Assembly: GCF_011765465.1 (NCBI RefSeq) | Contig: NZ_CP050265.1 | Span: 2,385,501 to 2,449,500 of the forward strand | Direction: 5' to 3' | From: Erythrobacter sp. | GTDB taxonomy: Bacteria; Pseudomonadota; Alphaproteobacteria; Sphingomonadales; Sphingomonadaceae | Length of the DNA stretch: 64,000 nucleotides | Shown here: positions 48,862 through 62,680 of the stretch, piece by piece | Layout of the letters: each line of letters starts with the position of its first letter | How positions within the stretch are numbered: position 1 is the stretch's first letter | Program-made: the position numbers and the translations under genes | Notes under the pieces: generated by a model | Database searches by the model: none | Seen by the model: the letters and a program-made list of their open reading frames with translations, nothing else | What the model was told of the DNA's origin: nothing

Positions 48862-48925
48862 TGTCCGGCCCTCCTCACCTTCGGGAGACGGGCGAGACCT
48901 TGCCGCGCGATTCGTAGGCGCGCCT

Positions 48926-48939
48926 TGATGCGCGTCAAA
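48926..48939. promoter_or_regulatory. FNR/FixK-type box TTGAT-N4-GTCAA
   Basis: TTGATGCGCGTCAA matches the CRP/FNR-family half-sites. It lies 65 bases upstream of the leftward small membrane protein gene, and 13 bases from the stop of the YceI gene. Same spacing as the box upstream of the YdcH gene. Confidence 0.5.
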
Positions 48940-48951
48940 CGGGCGGCGGGG

Positions 48952-49581
48952 CTATTTGGCGCGCTCGAACACCAGGGAAAAGGTCACCGGAACGGCCGGA
49001 GTGATTGAGGGGAGCCCGGCGATTTCGCGCAGCTGCTCGATATTTTCGCCGAGACCGAAGGCGTCGGCATAGACGATCACCGGCTCGCTCGACATGGCGA
49101 CGACGCGGTCGGGCCCGCTGCGGGTGACGTCGACCTCGGTGTCGATTGTGCCCTCTACGCCTTTCAGCGAAAGCGTCGCATCGAGCGGCTGCACCATGGT
49201 CTCGCCAATCGCGAGGTCGGCGAAGGCGGCCGGGTCGATCTCGGCAGTGACGGTCGCGGTCGGATAGTCCGAAATCTCGAAGAAGAGGTCGCGCATCCGC
49301 TGGTTGCGGATGTCGACGCCGGTTTCGAGGCTGGCGAGGTCGATCGTCACCGTCGCTGTCCCGTCCTCGCTGACCGAGCCCGACAGGCCGGTGAAGCGAT
49401 TCGTCTCGAGCACCTCGCCCGACTTGACCGAGACATAGGTCAGCCGCGAGGCTTCGGGCACGACTTGCCATTCGCCCGCATTGGCGGGCGCGGGCGCTTC
49501 GGGTTCGCCGGCGCAGGCGGTGAGGCCCAAGCTGATTGGCGCGGCGAGCGCGACAGGTGCGGTGCGAATGATGCGGTTCAT
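48952..49581 (-). CDS. YceI-like lipoprotein
   Basis: A 209-residue protein with a lipobox LGLTAC (Cys about residue 22). The YceI lipocalin-like domain follows: WQVVPEASRLTYVSVKSGEVLETNRFTGLSGSVSEDGTATVTIDLASLETGVDIRNQRMRDLFFEISDYPTATV, then FADLAIGETMVQPLDATLSLKGV. YceI proteins bind polyprenoid lipids in the periplasm. GGGGGAG precedes ATG 49581. Upstream neighbour is guaA. Confidence 0.85.
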   Translation of the reverse strand: MNRIIRTAPVALAAPISLGLTACAGEPEAPAPANAGEWQVVPEASRLTYVSVKSGEVLETNRFTGLSGSVSEDGTATVTIDLASLETGVDIRNQRMRDLFFEISDYPTATVTAEIDPAAFADLAIGETMVQPLDATLSLKGVEGTIDTEVDVTRSGPDRVVAMSSEPVIVYADAFGLGENIEQLREIAGLPSITPAVPVTFSLVFERAK

Positions 49582-49619
49582 TGTGGCTCCCCCGTTGGAA
49601 CTGTCGTCGGACATAACGC

Positions 49620-51203
49620 TCATTCCCACTCGATAGTGCCCGGCGGTTTCGAGGTTATGTCGTAGACCACGCGGTTGATGCCCTTGACCTCGTTCACGAT
49701 ACGCGTCGCGACCTGCGTCAGGAAGCCCGCGTCGAAGGGATAGACGTCCGCCGTCATCCCGTCGGTGCTCGTCACCGCGCGCAACCCGCACACGCTGTCA
49801 TAGGTTCGCCCATCGCCCATGACGCCGACGGTCTTGACCGGGAGCAGCACAGCGAATGCCTGCCAGATCGCGTCATACAGCCCGGCATTGCGGATTTCCT
49901 CCAGATAGATCGCGTCGGCCTTGCGCAATATGTCGCAGCGTTCCTTGGTGACTTCGCCCGGAATGCGGATGGCAAGGCCCGGGCCGGGGAAGGGATGGCG
50001 ACCGACGAAGGCTTCGGGCAGGCCGAGTTCGCGGCCCAGGTCGCGGACCTCGTCCTTGAAGAGTTCGCGCAAGGGCTCGACCAGCTTCATGTTCATGCGT
50101 TCGGGCAGGCCGCCGACATTGTGGTGGCTCTTGATCGTGACGCTCGGCCCGCCGGTGAAGCTGACGCTCTCGATCACGTCGGGGTAGAGCGTCCCCTGCG
50201 CGAGGAAATCCGCCCCGCCGATCTTTGTCGCCTCGGCCTCGAACAGGTCGATGAAAGCCTTGCCGATGAACTTGCGCTTGGCCTCGGGGTCGGTGACACC
50301 GGAAAGGCCCGCAAGGAAGGTCTCCTCCGCATCCACCGCAACGAGCGGGATGTTGTAGGAATCGCGGAACAGGCTGACGACCTGTTCGGCCTCGTTCATC
50401 CGCATGAGGCCGTGGTCGACGAAGACGCAGGTCAATTGGTCGCCGATCGCCTCGTGGATGAGGACCGCCGCGACCGCCGAATCGACGCCGCCCGACAGCC
50501 CGCAGATGACCTTGCCGTCGCCCACCTGTGCCCGAATTTCCTCGATCTTGGTCTTGCGGAATTCGGCCATGGTCCAGTCGCCCGCAAGGCCGCAGACATG
50601 GCGCACGAAATTGGCGAGGAGCCTGCCCCCATCGGGCGTGTGGACAACCTCCGGGTGGAACTGGGTGCCGTAGAACTTGCGTTCCTCGTCCGCGATCACG
50701 GCAAAGGGCGCGCCGTCGCTGGTGGCGACGATCTCGAAGCCGGGGGCGAACTCGGTCACCTTGTCGCCGTGGCTCATCCAGACCTGGTGGCGCTCGCCTT
50801 CGGCCCATAGCCCGTCGAACAGGGCGCATTCCTTGGTCACGGTAAGGAAAGCGCGGCCGAATTCGCCGCCTTCGCCGGTTTCGTGCCCGGGCCGCACCTC
50901 GCCGCCGAGCTGTTTCGTCATCACCTGCTGGCCGTAGCAGATGCCGAGGATCGGCACGCCCGCCTCGAAGAATGCCTGTGGGGCGCGCGGGCTGCCTTCG
51001 TCGGGCACGCTCGCCGGGGAGCCCGACAGGATGATGCCCTTCGGGCTCAGGCGCTCGAAGGCTTCCTCCGCCTGGGTGAAGGGCGCGATTTCGGAATAGA
51101 CCCCCGCCTCGCGCACGCGGCGCGCGATGAGCTGGGTCACCTGGCTGCCGAAATCGACGATGAGGATCGAATCCGGGGGCGAGTGGTCGGCGTGTGGCTG
51201 CAT
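49620..51203 (-). CDS. guaA: GMP synthase (glutamine-hydrolysing)
   Basis: Converts XMP to GMP. About 527 residues. Glutamine amidotransferase part: [38 protein letters not shown] (nucleophile Cys), [16 protein letters not shown]-pyrophosphatase part: [21 protein letters not shown] (P-loop), [12 protein letters not shown], and dimer domain end [36 protein letters not shown]. All active-site motifs intact. ATG 51203 or 51212. Confidence 0.97.
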   Translation of the reverse strand: MQPHADHSPPDSILIVDFGSQVTQLIARRVREAGVYSEIAPFTQAEEAFERLSPKGIILSGSPASVPDEGSPRAPQAFFEAGVPILGICYGQQVMTKQLGGEVRPGHETGEGGEFGRAFLTVTKECALFDGLWAEGERHQVWMSHGDKVTEFAPGFEIVATSDGAPFAVIADEERKFYGTQFHPEVVHTPDGGRLLANFVRHVCGLAGDWTMAEFRKTKIEEIRAQVGDGKVICGLSGGVDSAVAAVLIHEAIGDQLTCVFVDHGLMRMNEAEQVVSLFRDSYNIPLVAVDAEETFLAGLSGVTDPEAKRKFIGKAFIDLFEAEATKIGGADFLAQGTLYPDVIESVSFTGGPSVTIKSHHNVGGLPERMNMKLVEPLRELFKDEVRDLGRELGLPEAFVGRHPFPGPGLAIRIPGEVTKERCDILRKADAIYLEEIRNAGLYDAIWQAFAVLLPVKTVGVMGDGRTYDSVCGLRAVTSTDGMTADVYPFDAGFLTQVATRIVNEVKGINRVVYDITSKPPGTIEWE

Positions 51204-51337
51204 GGTCCGCAATTAGTCGCGCGCCCGCGCGCCTGTCCAGCATCGACCCGCCGCGATCCGCCGCTTTCGCGCGCCTCGCAGAAGGTTCCCGCAAAAAAGC
51301 GCGGACAGGTTGCAAAGTTTGGAACCATTTTCGCACT

Positions 51338-51353
51338 TTTCGCATTTGCGAAA
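51338..51353. promoter_or_regulatory. Inverted repeat TTTCGCA-N2-TGCGAAA upstream of urcA gene
   Basis: TTTCGCATTTGCGAAA has perfect 7-bp arms, 87 bases before the UrcA start. Partial copies lie at 51825-51838 (TTTGCATCTGCGAA) and 51904-51912 (TTTCGCATT). Likely operator or promoter element of the UrcA gene. Confidence 0.45.
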
Positions 51354-51440
51354 TACTCTTGTGCAGTGCACCAGAGTTTCAAACAGCAACCGAATGCCGG
51401 CCAGCGGCATCCCACCCTCTCCAACCAAGGAACTCTAACC

Positions 51441-51764
51441 ATGCGTCTTGCTCTTCCCCTGATCGCTCTCGCCGCCCTTGCCACCCCGGCCGTCGCCGCG
51501 CCGCAGGGCACGAACGAAACCGTCACCGTGCGCATCTCCTTCGACGATCTCGACCTCGCCAAGGCCGATGATCGCGCCGTGCTCGAACAGCGCGTCGACG
51601 CCCAGCTGCGCCGCGCCTGCACGCTGCCTTCGCGCCCGGCCTATGTCGTCGGCCCGCTGGTCGATGAAAAGTGCGTCGCCGAAGCGCGCACCGCCGCTCT
51701 CGCCGAAGTCGAGCGCGTCGCCGCCGCGCAGGCCCGCCGCGGTCGCGAAGTCGCCGCCAACTGA
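51441..51764 (+). CDS. UrcA family protein
   Basis: A 107-residue secreted protein: signal peptide (LIALAALATPAVAA), then TVTVRISFDDLDLAKADDRAVLEQRVDAQLRRACT and YVVGPLVDEKCVAEARTAALAEV. The (V/I)sydDLdLa..a....L..Ri..aA...C pattern and the two Cys define UrcA, a family of unknown function with many copies in Sphingomonadales and Caulobacterales. Followed by a strong intrinsic terminator. Confidence 0.85.
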   Translation: MRLALPLIALAALATPAVAAPQGTNETVTVRISFDDLDLAKADDRAVLEQRVDAQLRRACTLPSRPAYVVGPLVDEKCVAEARTAALAEVERVAAAQARRGREVAAN

Positions 51765-51793
51765 GCGACCTTCGCCCTCCACCGGATGCCGGA

Positions 51794-51828
51794 ACGGCCG
51801 TCGGACCAATGGTCCGGCGGCCGTTTTG
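51794..51828 (+). terminator. Intrinsic terminator after urcA gene
   Basis: ACGGCCG (51794-51800) pairs with CGGCCGT (51818-51824) and CGGACC (51802-51807) with GGTCCG (51811-51816), a 14-bp stem with one G-U-type mismatch and a 3-base loop, followed by TTT. Confidence 0.8.
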
Positions 51829-52466
51829 CATCTGCGAAGAGAAAGGTGTTTCCGATCAAGCGCCTGTTCGATAGATTGCAATAATGGCAATATAATTGCT
51901 CATTTTCGCATTTGTGTTTCGTGCAATCGAACGGCATCTGGGCCGGGCAACGCAGCGAGGCTCCTCTCTCTCCTCCTCGCGCGATGCACGCTTTGAGGCG
52001 GACCAAAAATGGCCGCTCGAAAAGCAGTCTGCTGGCCCCGGCAGGCAGCCCGACATGGTTGGTGCGACACCGGTCACTTCCAGCGCCGGTTCCCGCCATG
52101 ATCGCCCGGCGTTCCCCGCGCCATGGCTGCCGACCCGAGGCGAAGGACGGAAAACGACAGATCGCCGAGCGCCCTCCCCGAGCGCATCCCCGCGATAATC
52201 CGTCAGCCTTCGCCCCGCCGCCCAGGCCACCAGCGAGCGAGACGCGGCCGCCCCATTCCTCCCCCCCTGAAAAGGCGGCCGCGTCTCCCACCGCTTTCCC
52301 GCGATCAAGCGCTCCGGACAATCGGAGCGCTCGATTGCGGTAAGTGGTAATTTCCGTGCTTGCCGGGGTAATAATATTATCCCGCAATCCCTATCTTCCC
52401 CCTGCCGCCGGGCAGGCGGGCGGGCTCCGCCCGTCGTCGTCCCGGCTCCATCGAAGGAGCATTGCC
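51829..52466 (+). other. Non-coding stretch with promoter-like site and two strong hairpins, possible sRNA
   Basis: I see no credible gene in this gap. TATAAT stands at 51891-51896 in an AT-rich patch; no good -35 is visible. GAGACGCGGCCGCC at 52239-52252 pairs perfectly with 52274-52287 (14 bp), and AGCGCTCCG at 52308-52316 with CGGAGCGCT at 52323-52331 (9 bp). A transcript from about 51903 to 52335 would end in two stable hairpins. Confidence 0.3.
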
Positions 52467-52550
52467 ATGAGTGCCATCAGCGAAAAGATGATCGCCTTCT
52501 TCCTCGCCCTCACGATCACCGGGACCACGCTCGACGCGATCCTGGTGTGA
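52467..52550 (+). CDS. 27-residue membrane peptide
   Basis: MSAISEKMIAFFLALTITGT followed by TLDAILV is a single hydrophobic helix. GAAGGAGC lies 6 bases before ATG 52467, an excellent ribosome binding site, and a strong terminator follows at 52581. The longer frame from 52344 has no site and random-looking residues. Probably a genuine small membrane protein; function unknown. Confidence 0.6.
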   Translation: MSAISEKMIAFFLALTITGTTLDAILV

Positions 52551-52580
52551 CAGCGGCGAGCCGCAAGGAATGACCGACAC

Positions 52581-52614
52581 GAAAGCGCGCGCCGCCCCCG
52601 CGGTGCGCGCTTTC
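52581..52614. terminator. Bidirectional intrinsic terminator
   Basis: GAAAGCGCGC at 52581-52590 is the exact complement of GCGCGCTTTC at 52605-52614; GCCGC/GCGGT extends the stem to 15 bp with a CCCC loop. A-run and T-run flanks make it work for the small peptide gene (+) and the ligase gene (-). Confidence 0.8.
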
Positions 52615-52626
52615 TCGCATCCGGGC

Positions 52627-57770
<5,144 letters not shown>

Positions 57771-57824
57771 TGCGCGCGCCGCGCGGCGCTTGAACTGTCC
57801 GCCCTAGGAGGCAAGATCGTTCCC

Positions 57825-59003
57825 ATGCCGACCGAGCCGCCACGCCCAGCACTCGACCTCGAACAGGCGAGTTTCCTGCTGATCCTCGCCGGGGTCACGG
57901 CCATGCTGGTGATCATCGCATGGCCGTTCGCGACGTCGCTGCTATGGGCGGCGCTGGCCGCGATCATGTTCCAGCCGCTTTATCGCTGGTCGCTCAAGGT
58001 CACGCGCGGGCGGCGCAACACGGCAGCTTCGCTGTCGCTGCTGATCATCTTCTTCGCAGTGCTCGTGCCCGCGCTGTGGATCGGTTCGATGGTGGTCGAG
58101 CAAGCGCTGGCGCTTGTCACCATGCTGCAGAACCAGCCGATCGACCTCGCCGCGATGTTCGATTCGGTCTATTCGATGCTGCCCGAGGCGCTGCGCGAGG
58201 CGGCGGACGAGCGGGGCTGGACCAATCTTGCCGCAGTGCAGGAGAGGCTGCAGGCGCTGCTCGGAGAAAGCGCGGGGATCATCGCCCAGCAGGCCGTCTC
58301 GATCGGAGGCGGGGCCGTGAGCTTCGTGCTGTCCTTCGCTCTCGCGCTCTACGTCATCTTCTTCCTGCTGCGCGACGGCAGCCGCATCGGCGAGACGATC
58401 CTCCATTCCGCGCCCGTAAAGCGCGACATCGCCGACCGGCTGGCGGACCGGTTTCTCGGCATCGTGCGCGCGACGATCAAGGGTTCGGTCGTGGTCGGCA
58501 TCGTGCAGGGAACGCTCGCCGGGATCACCTATGTCATCGCCGGCGTGCCCTCGGCGCTGCTGCTCGGCGTCATCACGGCGATCTTCTCGCTCATCCCGGT
58601 GGTCGGCACGGTCGTCGTATGGGGGCCGGTCGGGGTGTGGCTGCTGTTCGACGGGAATGTCTGGCAGGGGCTGCTGGTGCTGTTTTCGGGCTTCGTCATC
58701 GTCAGTTCGGCCGACAACGTGCTGCGCCCGATCCTAGTCGGGCGCGACACGGGCATTCCCGACTGGATCGTACTCATCACGACGCTGGGCGGGATCAGCC
58801 TGACGGGGTTTTCCGGGATAGTGCTCGGCCCGCTGGTCGCCGGGCTGTTCCTTGCGACCTGGTCGATCCTGCAGGAACAGCGCGCCCAGACCGCCGAGGC
58901 CAAGGCGCGCTACGGCCCGAGAGTCGGGCCCGACGGCAAGGCTCCGCGCACCCGGCGCAAGAAACCGCGCGATCCCGACGATACCACGCCGATCGGGATC
59001 TGA
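57825..59003 (+). CDS. AI-2E family transporter
   Basis: A 392-residue inner-membrane protein with seven to eight helices: residues 17-34, 38-56, 70-90 (SLLIIFFAVLVPALWIGSMVV), then a periplasmic region (about 95-150), and 155-180, 215-235, 236-262 (GVITAIFSLIPVVGTVVVWGPVGVWLL) and 300-340. The IPVVGTVVVWGP and DNVLRPILVGR motifs are typical of the AI-2 exporter (TqsA/PerM) family. Exported substrate unknown. The following gene starts 4 bases after it. Confidence 0.85.
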   Translation: MPTEPPRPALDLEQASFLLILAGVTAMLVIIAWPFATSLLWAALAAIMFQPLYRWSLKVTRGRRNTAASLSLLIIFFAVLVPALWIGSMVVEQALALVTMLQNQPIDLAAMFDSVYSMLPEALREAADERGWTNLAAVQERLQALLGESAGIIAQQAVSIGGGAVSFVLSFALALYVIFFLLRDGSRIGETILHSAPVKRDIADRLADRFLGIVRATIKGSVVVGIVQGTLAGITYVIAGVPSALLLGVITAIFSLIPVVGTVVVWGPVGVWLLFDGNVWQGLLVLFSGFVIVSSADNVLRPILVGRDTGIPDWIVLITTLGGISLTGFSGIVLGPLVAGLFLATWSILQEQRAQTAEAKARYGPRVGPDGKAPRTRRKKPRDPDDTTPIGI

Positions 59004-59007
59004 GGCG

Positions 59008-59790
59008 ATGCGTCCGCTCGTCCAGCCAGGCAGCCAGGCCGAGGTGGTTGGCCGCCTGTTCCTCGCGGTCATCGTGGTCCTTGCCCTGCCCGCCCTGCCT
59101 TTCGGCAATTACCTGATCTATCCCTTCGTCATCCTCACCACGTGGTTTCACGAGATGGGCCATGGCCTCACCGCGGTGCTGATGGGCCAGGATTTCGAGC
59201 GGCTGGTGATCTACCCGAGCGGCTCTGGCGTCGCCGAAAGCCTCGTCGCGGGCGATGCCTCGCGCTTTACCAATGCCGCGATCGCGGCGGGCGGCCCGCT
59301 CGCGCCCAGCCTCGTCGGGGCGGCGCTGATCGTCGCCAGCGCCCACCCGCGCATCTGGCGCCCGGCGCTGTGGGGCATGGGGGGGGCGATCGTGCTGTCG
59401 GTGGCGATCTACGTGCGCTCGACCGTCGGCGTGATCGTCCTGCCGCTGGTCGCAGCCCTGCTCGGCCTCATCGCGTGGCGCGCCCCGGCGGGCTTCGTGC
59501 GCTTCACATTGCAGTTCCTCGGCGTACTCGGCGCGATGAGTATGCTGCGCGACTTCGATTATCTGTTCACCGAACGCACCGTGATCGGTGGGCGGGCAAT
59601 GCTGTCCGACACCGGCCAGATCGAAGCCGCTCTGGGCCTGCCGCACTGGGTCTGGGCGGGGCTGATCCTCGGCCTGTCGGCGGTGCTGGTAGGGCTGAGC
59701 CTGCGCTATGCCCTGAACGAAAAGCGCCTGCGCGCCGTGCCGCGCAACCTGCCGCCGAACGTGGTGCGCTTTCGCCGCCCGCCGCGGTGA
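59008..59790 (+). CDS. M50 family (site-2 protease-like) membrane peptidase
   Basis: A 260-residue membrane protein. FVILTTWFHEMGHGLTAVLMGQDFERLVIYPSGSGVAE has the zinc-binding HEMGH motif in a helix, followed by the VAE and a later DFDYLFTE that may supply the third ligand. About six helices. It is a short, divergent member of the M50 group found in Sphingomonadales (also called M50B-like). Substrate unknown. Its stop lies inside a repeat unit (59780-59798). Confidence 0.8.
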   Translation: MRPLVQPGSQAEVVGRLFLAVIVVLALPALPFGNYLIYPFVILTTWFHEMGHGLTAVLMGQDFERLVIYPSGSGVAESLVAGDASRFTNAAIAAGGPLAPSLVGAALIVASAHPRIWRPALWGMGGAIVLSVAIYVRSTVGVIVLPLVAALLGLIAWRAPAGFVRFTLQFLGVLGAMSMLRDFDYLFTERTVIGGRAMLSDTGQIEAALGLPHWVWAGLILGLSAVLVGLSLRYALNEKRLRAVPRNLPPNVVRFRRPPR

Positions 59791-59826
59791 TCGCGGCCCT
59801 CGTCAAACGCCGCGGTGATCGCGGCC
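59780..59826. repeat. 19-bp direct repeat over the M50 gene stop codon
   Basis: CGCCGCGGTGATCGCGGCC occurs at 59780-59798 and 59808-59826, offset by 28 bases. The first copy contains the stop codon TGA (59788-59790). Third example in the window of a gene 3' end duplicated downstream. Confidence 0.85.
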
Positions 59827-59878
59827 TTCTCCAAAATGCCAATCCCGCCAGGCCCGCGCCCAGCCTAGCCTTGCCGCC

Positions 59879-60400
59879 ATGGACAGCGCCTCGCCCGAAC
59901 TTATCGCCGATCGCCTCGCCATCGAGGAGGTGCTCGCGCGCTATTGCCGCGGGATCGACCGCTGCGATGCGGCCGAGCTCGAACGCGTCTTCGCCGCCGA
60001 CGCGCTGATCGATTACGGCGACGGCGCAAAGCCGCGCGACGCGACAATCTCGGGGCTGATGGAGGGTCTCGGCGCGATGCGGCTGACCCATCACAATATC
60101 GGCAACGTCATCTGCGAGATCGACGGCGATACGGCGCGCGCGGAGACCTATTGCGTCGCCTACCATTTCCTAGCCGGACCCGAAGGCGGCGAGATCGAGC
60201 TGGTGGTCGGCGGGCGCTATCTCGACCGGCTCGCCAAGGGTAAGGACGCGGCGTGGCGCATCACCGAGCGGCTTTACGTGATGGACTGGAATCGCACCGC
60301 GCCTTCGACCATGCGCATCGAAGGCGGACTGTTCGACGGCCTGCAGCGCCGCGGTGCGCGCGCGCCGGGCGATCCGTCATGCGACTGGTGGAGGCGCTGA
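59879..60400 (+). CDS. SnoaL-like (nuclear transport factor 2 fold) protein
   Basis: A 173-residue protein of the SnoaL-like (PF13577) family: DRLAIEEVLARYCRGIDRCDAAELERVFAADALIDYGDGAKPRDATI, HNIGNVICEIDGDTARAETYCVAYH, GGRYLDRLAKGKDAAWRITERLYVMDWN. Family members are often cofactor-free cyclases, isomerases, dehydratases or ring-hydroxylating dioxygenase small subunits. Substrate unknown. It converges with the TetR gene. Confidence 0.85.
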   Translation: MDSASPELIADRLAIEEVLARYCRGIDRCDAAELERVFAADALIDYGDGAKPRDATISGLMEGLGAMRLTHHNIGNVICEIDGDTARAETYCVAYHFLAGPEGGEIELVVGGRYLDRLAKGKDAAWRITERLYVMDWNRTAPSTMRIEGGLFDGLQRRGARAPGDPSCDWWRR

Positions 60401-60404
60401 AAGC

Positions 60405-61043
60405 TCAGCCCGCGATGCGCAGCGTGTTGACCCCGCGCGCGCCGCCGCCGGTTTCGCCCGACAGCCCGATGAACATGGTGTCGACGATCCGCGCAAGCTT
60501 CTCCTCGGTCAGCTTGTCGCCGAGATAGATCATCGCCTCGGGCATGGTGTAGGGCTGCACCATCTGGTTGATGAGCGAGAGCGCCTCGTCGATCGACAGC
60601 CCGGCGAAATAACCTTCCGCCTGGGCCTGCACGATCAGTTCGCACAGGTAATGATCGGCAAGGTCGACATAGGAGCGGACCTTCTCGAAATTGGCCGCGC
60701 CCATTTCGCACACGATGCGGAAATATTCGGGGTCCTCGCGAAAGCGGTCGCGCGAGATGACGAAGCGGCGGCGGAAGAATTCGTACATCTTGCGCGGCGG
60801 CGGCAGGTCCGCGCCCAGCACCTCTTCCATCACCTCGATATGGCGGCCGAGCCAAATCTGCGCGATCGCGTCGAACAGGTCGTCGTAGTCCTCGAACAAC
60901 TGCTCGAACCGCGCGCGGGTGAGGCCGCTTTCCGACACCGCCGTCTGGTAGGGAATCTCGGTCCCGCGCTGCTTGACGAGGTCGAGCACCATGCGCGCAA
61001 TCCGGTGCCGTTCCGCCTCGCGGTGCTGCGGTGTGAGTGCCAT
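60405..61043 (-). CDS. TetR family transcriptional regulator
   Basis: A 212-residue one-domain regulator: HTH in residues about 10-55 (RIARMVLDLVKQRGTEIPYQTAVSESGLTRARFEQLFEDYDDLFDAIAQIWLGRHIEVMEEVL; the YDDLFDAI end is typical of TetR/AcrR), then a helical ligand-binding domain. GAGGCGACA precedes ATG 61043. Neighbouring SnoaL or DUF1295 genes are candidate targets; this is only inference. Confidence 0.85.
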   Translation of the reverse strand: MALTPQHREAERHRIARMVLDLVKQRGTEIPYQTAVSESGLTRARFEQLFEDYDDLFDAIAQIWLGRHIEVMEEVLGADLPPPRKMYEFFRRRFVISRDRFREDPEYFRIVCEMGAANFEKVRSYVDLADHYLCELIVQAQAEGYFAGLSIDEALSLINQMVQPYTMPEAMIYLGDKLTEEKLARIVDTMFIGLSGETGGGARGVNTLRIAG

Positions 61044-61149
61044 TGTCGCCTCGAACTGTCGTGCTGGTCGCCCCGACATAGGGCAACCAGGCGGCGGCTT
61101 AAAGGCGGGACGGCAAAATTCGTGCGCCGCTGCACGCCGCGCAGCCGGC

Positions 61150-61968
61150 CTAGCCGCGCGCGCGCGCCTGCCCTCGCGATTTCGGCGGGAGCGGGAAGAA
61201 GGCCGAAGTGCGCCGCTTGTAATCGGCGTATTTGTCGCCCTTGGTCCGGTCCATCCCCTTTTCGAGCAGGGTCACGCCCGACCACTTGGTCAGGGTGAAG
61301 GACAGGAACAGCGGCCCGATCACCGTCGCCGCGGCATAGGTCCACGAAACGCTCGCGCAGACCAGCCAGATGCCCCACCATGCCGCGAAATCGCCGAAAT
61401 AGTTGGGATGGCGGGTGTAGCGCCACAGGCCCGTGTCGAGCACCTGCCCCTCGTTCGCCGGGTCCGCCTTGAACCGGGTCAATTGCCAGTCGCCGACCCA
61501 TTCGAAGAAAATGCCGATGCCGTAGATCGCGACCCCCAGCCACGTCAGCCAGGTGAACGGCGCGGCGGGCGAGGAGCCTAGGATGCCGACCTGCGCCGGG
61601 CTCGACACCATGAACAGCAGCACCGCCTGCATCAGCCACACCCGTGTCAGCGCGGCGATCGCGAAATTGCCCTTCTCGCGGTCCTTCTTGAGAATCATCT
61701 TGTAACGCTTGTCCTCGCCCTCGCGGCGCCAGCGCAGGAACAGGTAGCCGCCGAGGCGAAAGCCCCAGGCCGCTGTCATCGCCATCAGCAGGGTGGCAAG
61801 CGGGCCGGGCTCGGCGAGCTGCAGCCAGCTCAGCACGGCGAGCACGCCCATGCCCGCCCCCCAGAAGGCGTCGATGAACGACACGTCGTCGATCTTCACG
61901 GATATTGCCCATTGCACCAGCACCAGCGCGATCAGCACGCCTGCATTGACCAGCAGCGCTTCAAACAT
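61150..61968 (-). CDS. DUF1295 family membrane protein (steroid 5-alpha reductase-like)
   Basis: A 272-residue integral membrane protein with about seven helices. Conserved DUF1295 parts: VSFIDAFWGAGMGVLAVLSW, GFRLGGYLFLRWRREGEDKRYKMI, WVGDWQLTRFKADPANEGQVLDTGLWRYTRHPNYFGDFAAWWGIWLV (the RHPNYFGD signature), and YADYKRRTSAFFPLPPK. Related to 3-oxo-5-alpha-steroid 4-dehydrogenases and isoprenylcysteine methyltransferases. Substrate unknown. Overlaps the acyltransferase stop by 8 bases. Confidence 0.9.
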   Translation of the reverse strand: MFEALLVNAGVLIALVLVQWAISVKIDDVSFIDAFWGAGMGVLAVLSWLQLAEPGPLATLLMAMTAAWGFRLGGYLFLRWRREGEDKRYKMILKKDREKGNFAIAALTRVWLMQAVLLFMVSSPAQVGILGSSPAAPFTWLTWLGVAIYGIGIFFEWVGDWQLTRFKADPANEGQVLDTGLWRYTRHPNYFGDFAAWWGIWLVCASVSWTYAAATVIGPLFLSFTLTKWSGVTLLEKGMDRTKGDKYADYKRRTSAFFPLPPKSRGQARARG

Positions 61969-62608
61969 CGTTGCGTCCCTCGATGATCGCCCGGGCCTGC
62001 GCCTCGAGCACCTTGAACCTTTCGTAATCGGGCAGCTTGGAGCGGAACCATTCGGCGAGCTTCAGGAGGTCCTCGCCGTAATTGCCGGTCGGCATCATCG
62101 GCTCCCCGAAGCCGATCACCATGTTCTCGTTGTCGGCGTAGGCGGGAACGATCGGAACGCCCGCGGCCTGCGCGATATGGTAGAAGCCCGATTTCCAGCG
62201 CCCGTCCGATGAGCGCGTGCCCTCGACCGCGATCACCAGCGCGAGTTCATCGCGGCGGGCGAATTCCTCGGCCACCTGCTGCGTCGCATTGGCGCGGCGG
62301 GTGCGGTCGATCGGGATGCCGCCCATGTCGAGCATGAAGTTGCGCATCATCCCCTTGAACAGGGTGTGCTTGCCCATGAAGTTGGGCAGGACCTTCTCCT
62401 TGTGGGTCGCGCCCGCGAAGAAGACGAAGTCCCAGTTCGACGTGTGCGGCGCGCCCGCGATCACGTATTTCTTGAAATGCTTCGGCAGCGAGCCCTCGAT
62501 CTTCCAGCCCTTCCAGCCGTAAATCGCGATGATGATCCGCCGCACGATGCGCGAAAGCAGCGTGGGCTTGCGCGGCACGTGCGCCGCCTCGACCGGTTGA
62601 TGCAGCAA
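61961..62608 (-). CDS. Lysophospholipid acyltransferase family protein
   Basis: A 215-residue 1-acyl-glycerol-phosphate acyltransferase-like enzyme. HTSNWD (HX4D motif, about residues 53-58), GGIPIDRTRR (motif II/III), VAVEGTRSSDGRWKSGFYHIAQAAGVPIVPAY (EGTRS motif) and a basic C-terminal part. It is likely to add an acyl chain to a lysophospholipid or aminolipid at the inner membrane. Start ATG 62608; overlaps the DUF1295 gene, so they are co-transcribed. Confidence 0.9.
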   Translation of the reverse strand: MLHQPVEAAHVPRKPTLLSRIVRRIIIAIYGWKGWKIEGSLPKHFKKYVIAGAPHTSNWDFVFFAGATHKEKVLPNFMGKHTLFKGMMRNFMLDMGGIPIDRTRRANATQQVAEEFARRDELALVIAVEGTRSSDGRWKSGFYHIAQAAGVPIVPAYADNENMVIGFGEPMMPTGNYGEDLLKLAEWFRSKLPDYERFKVLEAQARAIIEGRNDV

Positions 62609-62680
62609 TGATCCCTCCCAGACACGCTCTTTTGGCCCAAGCCGGGGAAGTTACGCAAGGGAAACCGTGGCAACGTCCCG

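Noticed and set aside
52344..52466. Longer start for the 27-residue peptide
   Set aside because: No ribosome binding site and residues look random; GAAGGAGC before 52467 decides the start.
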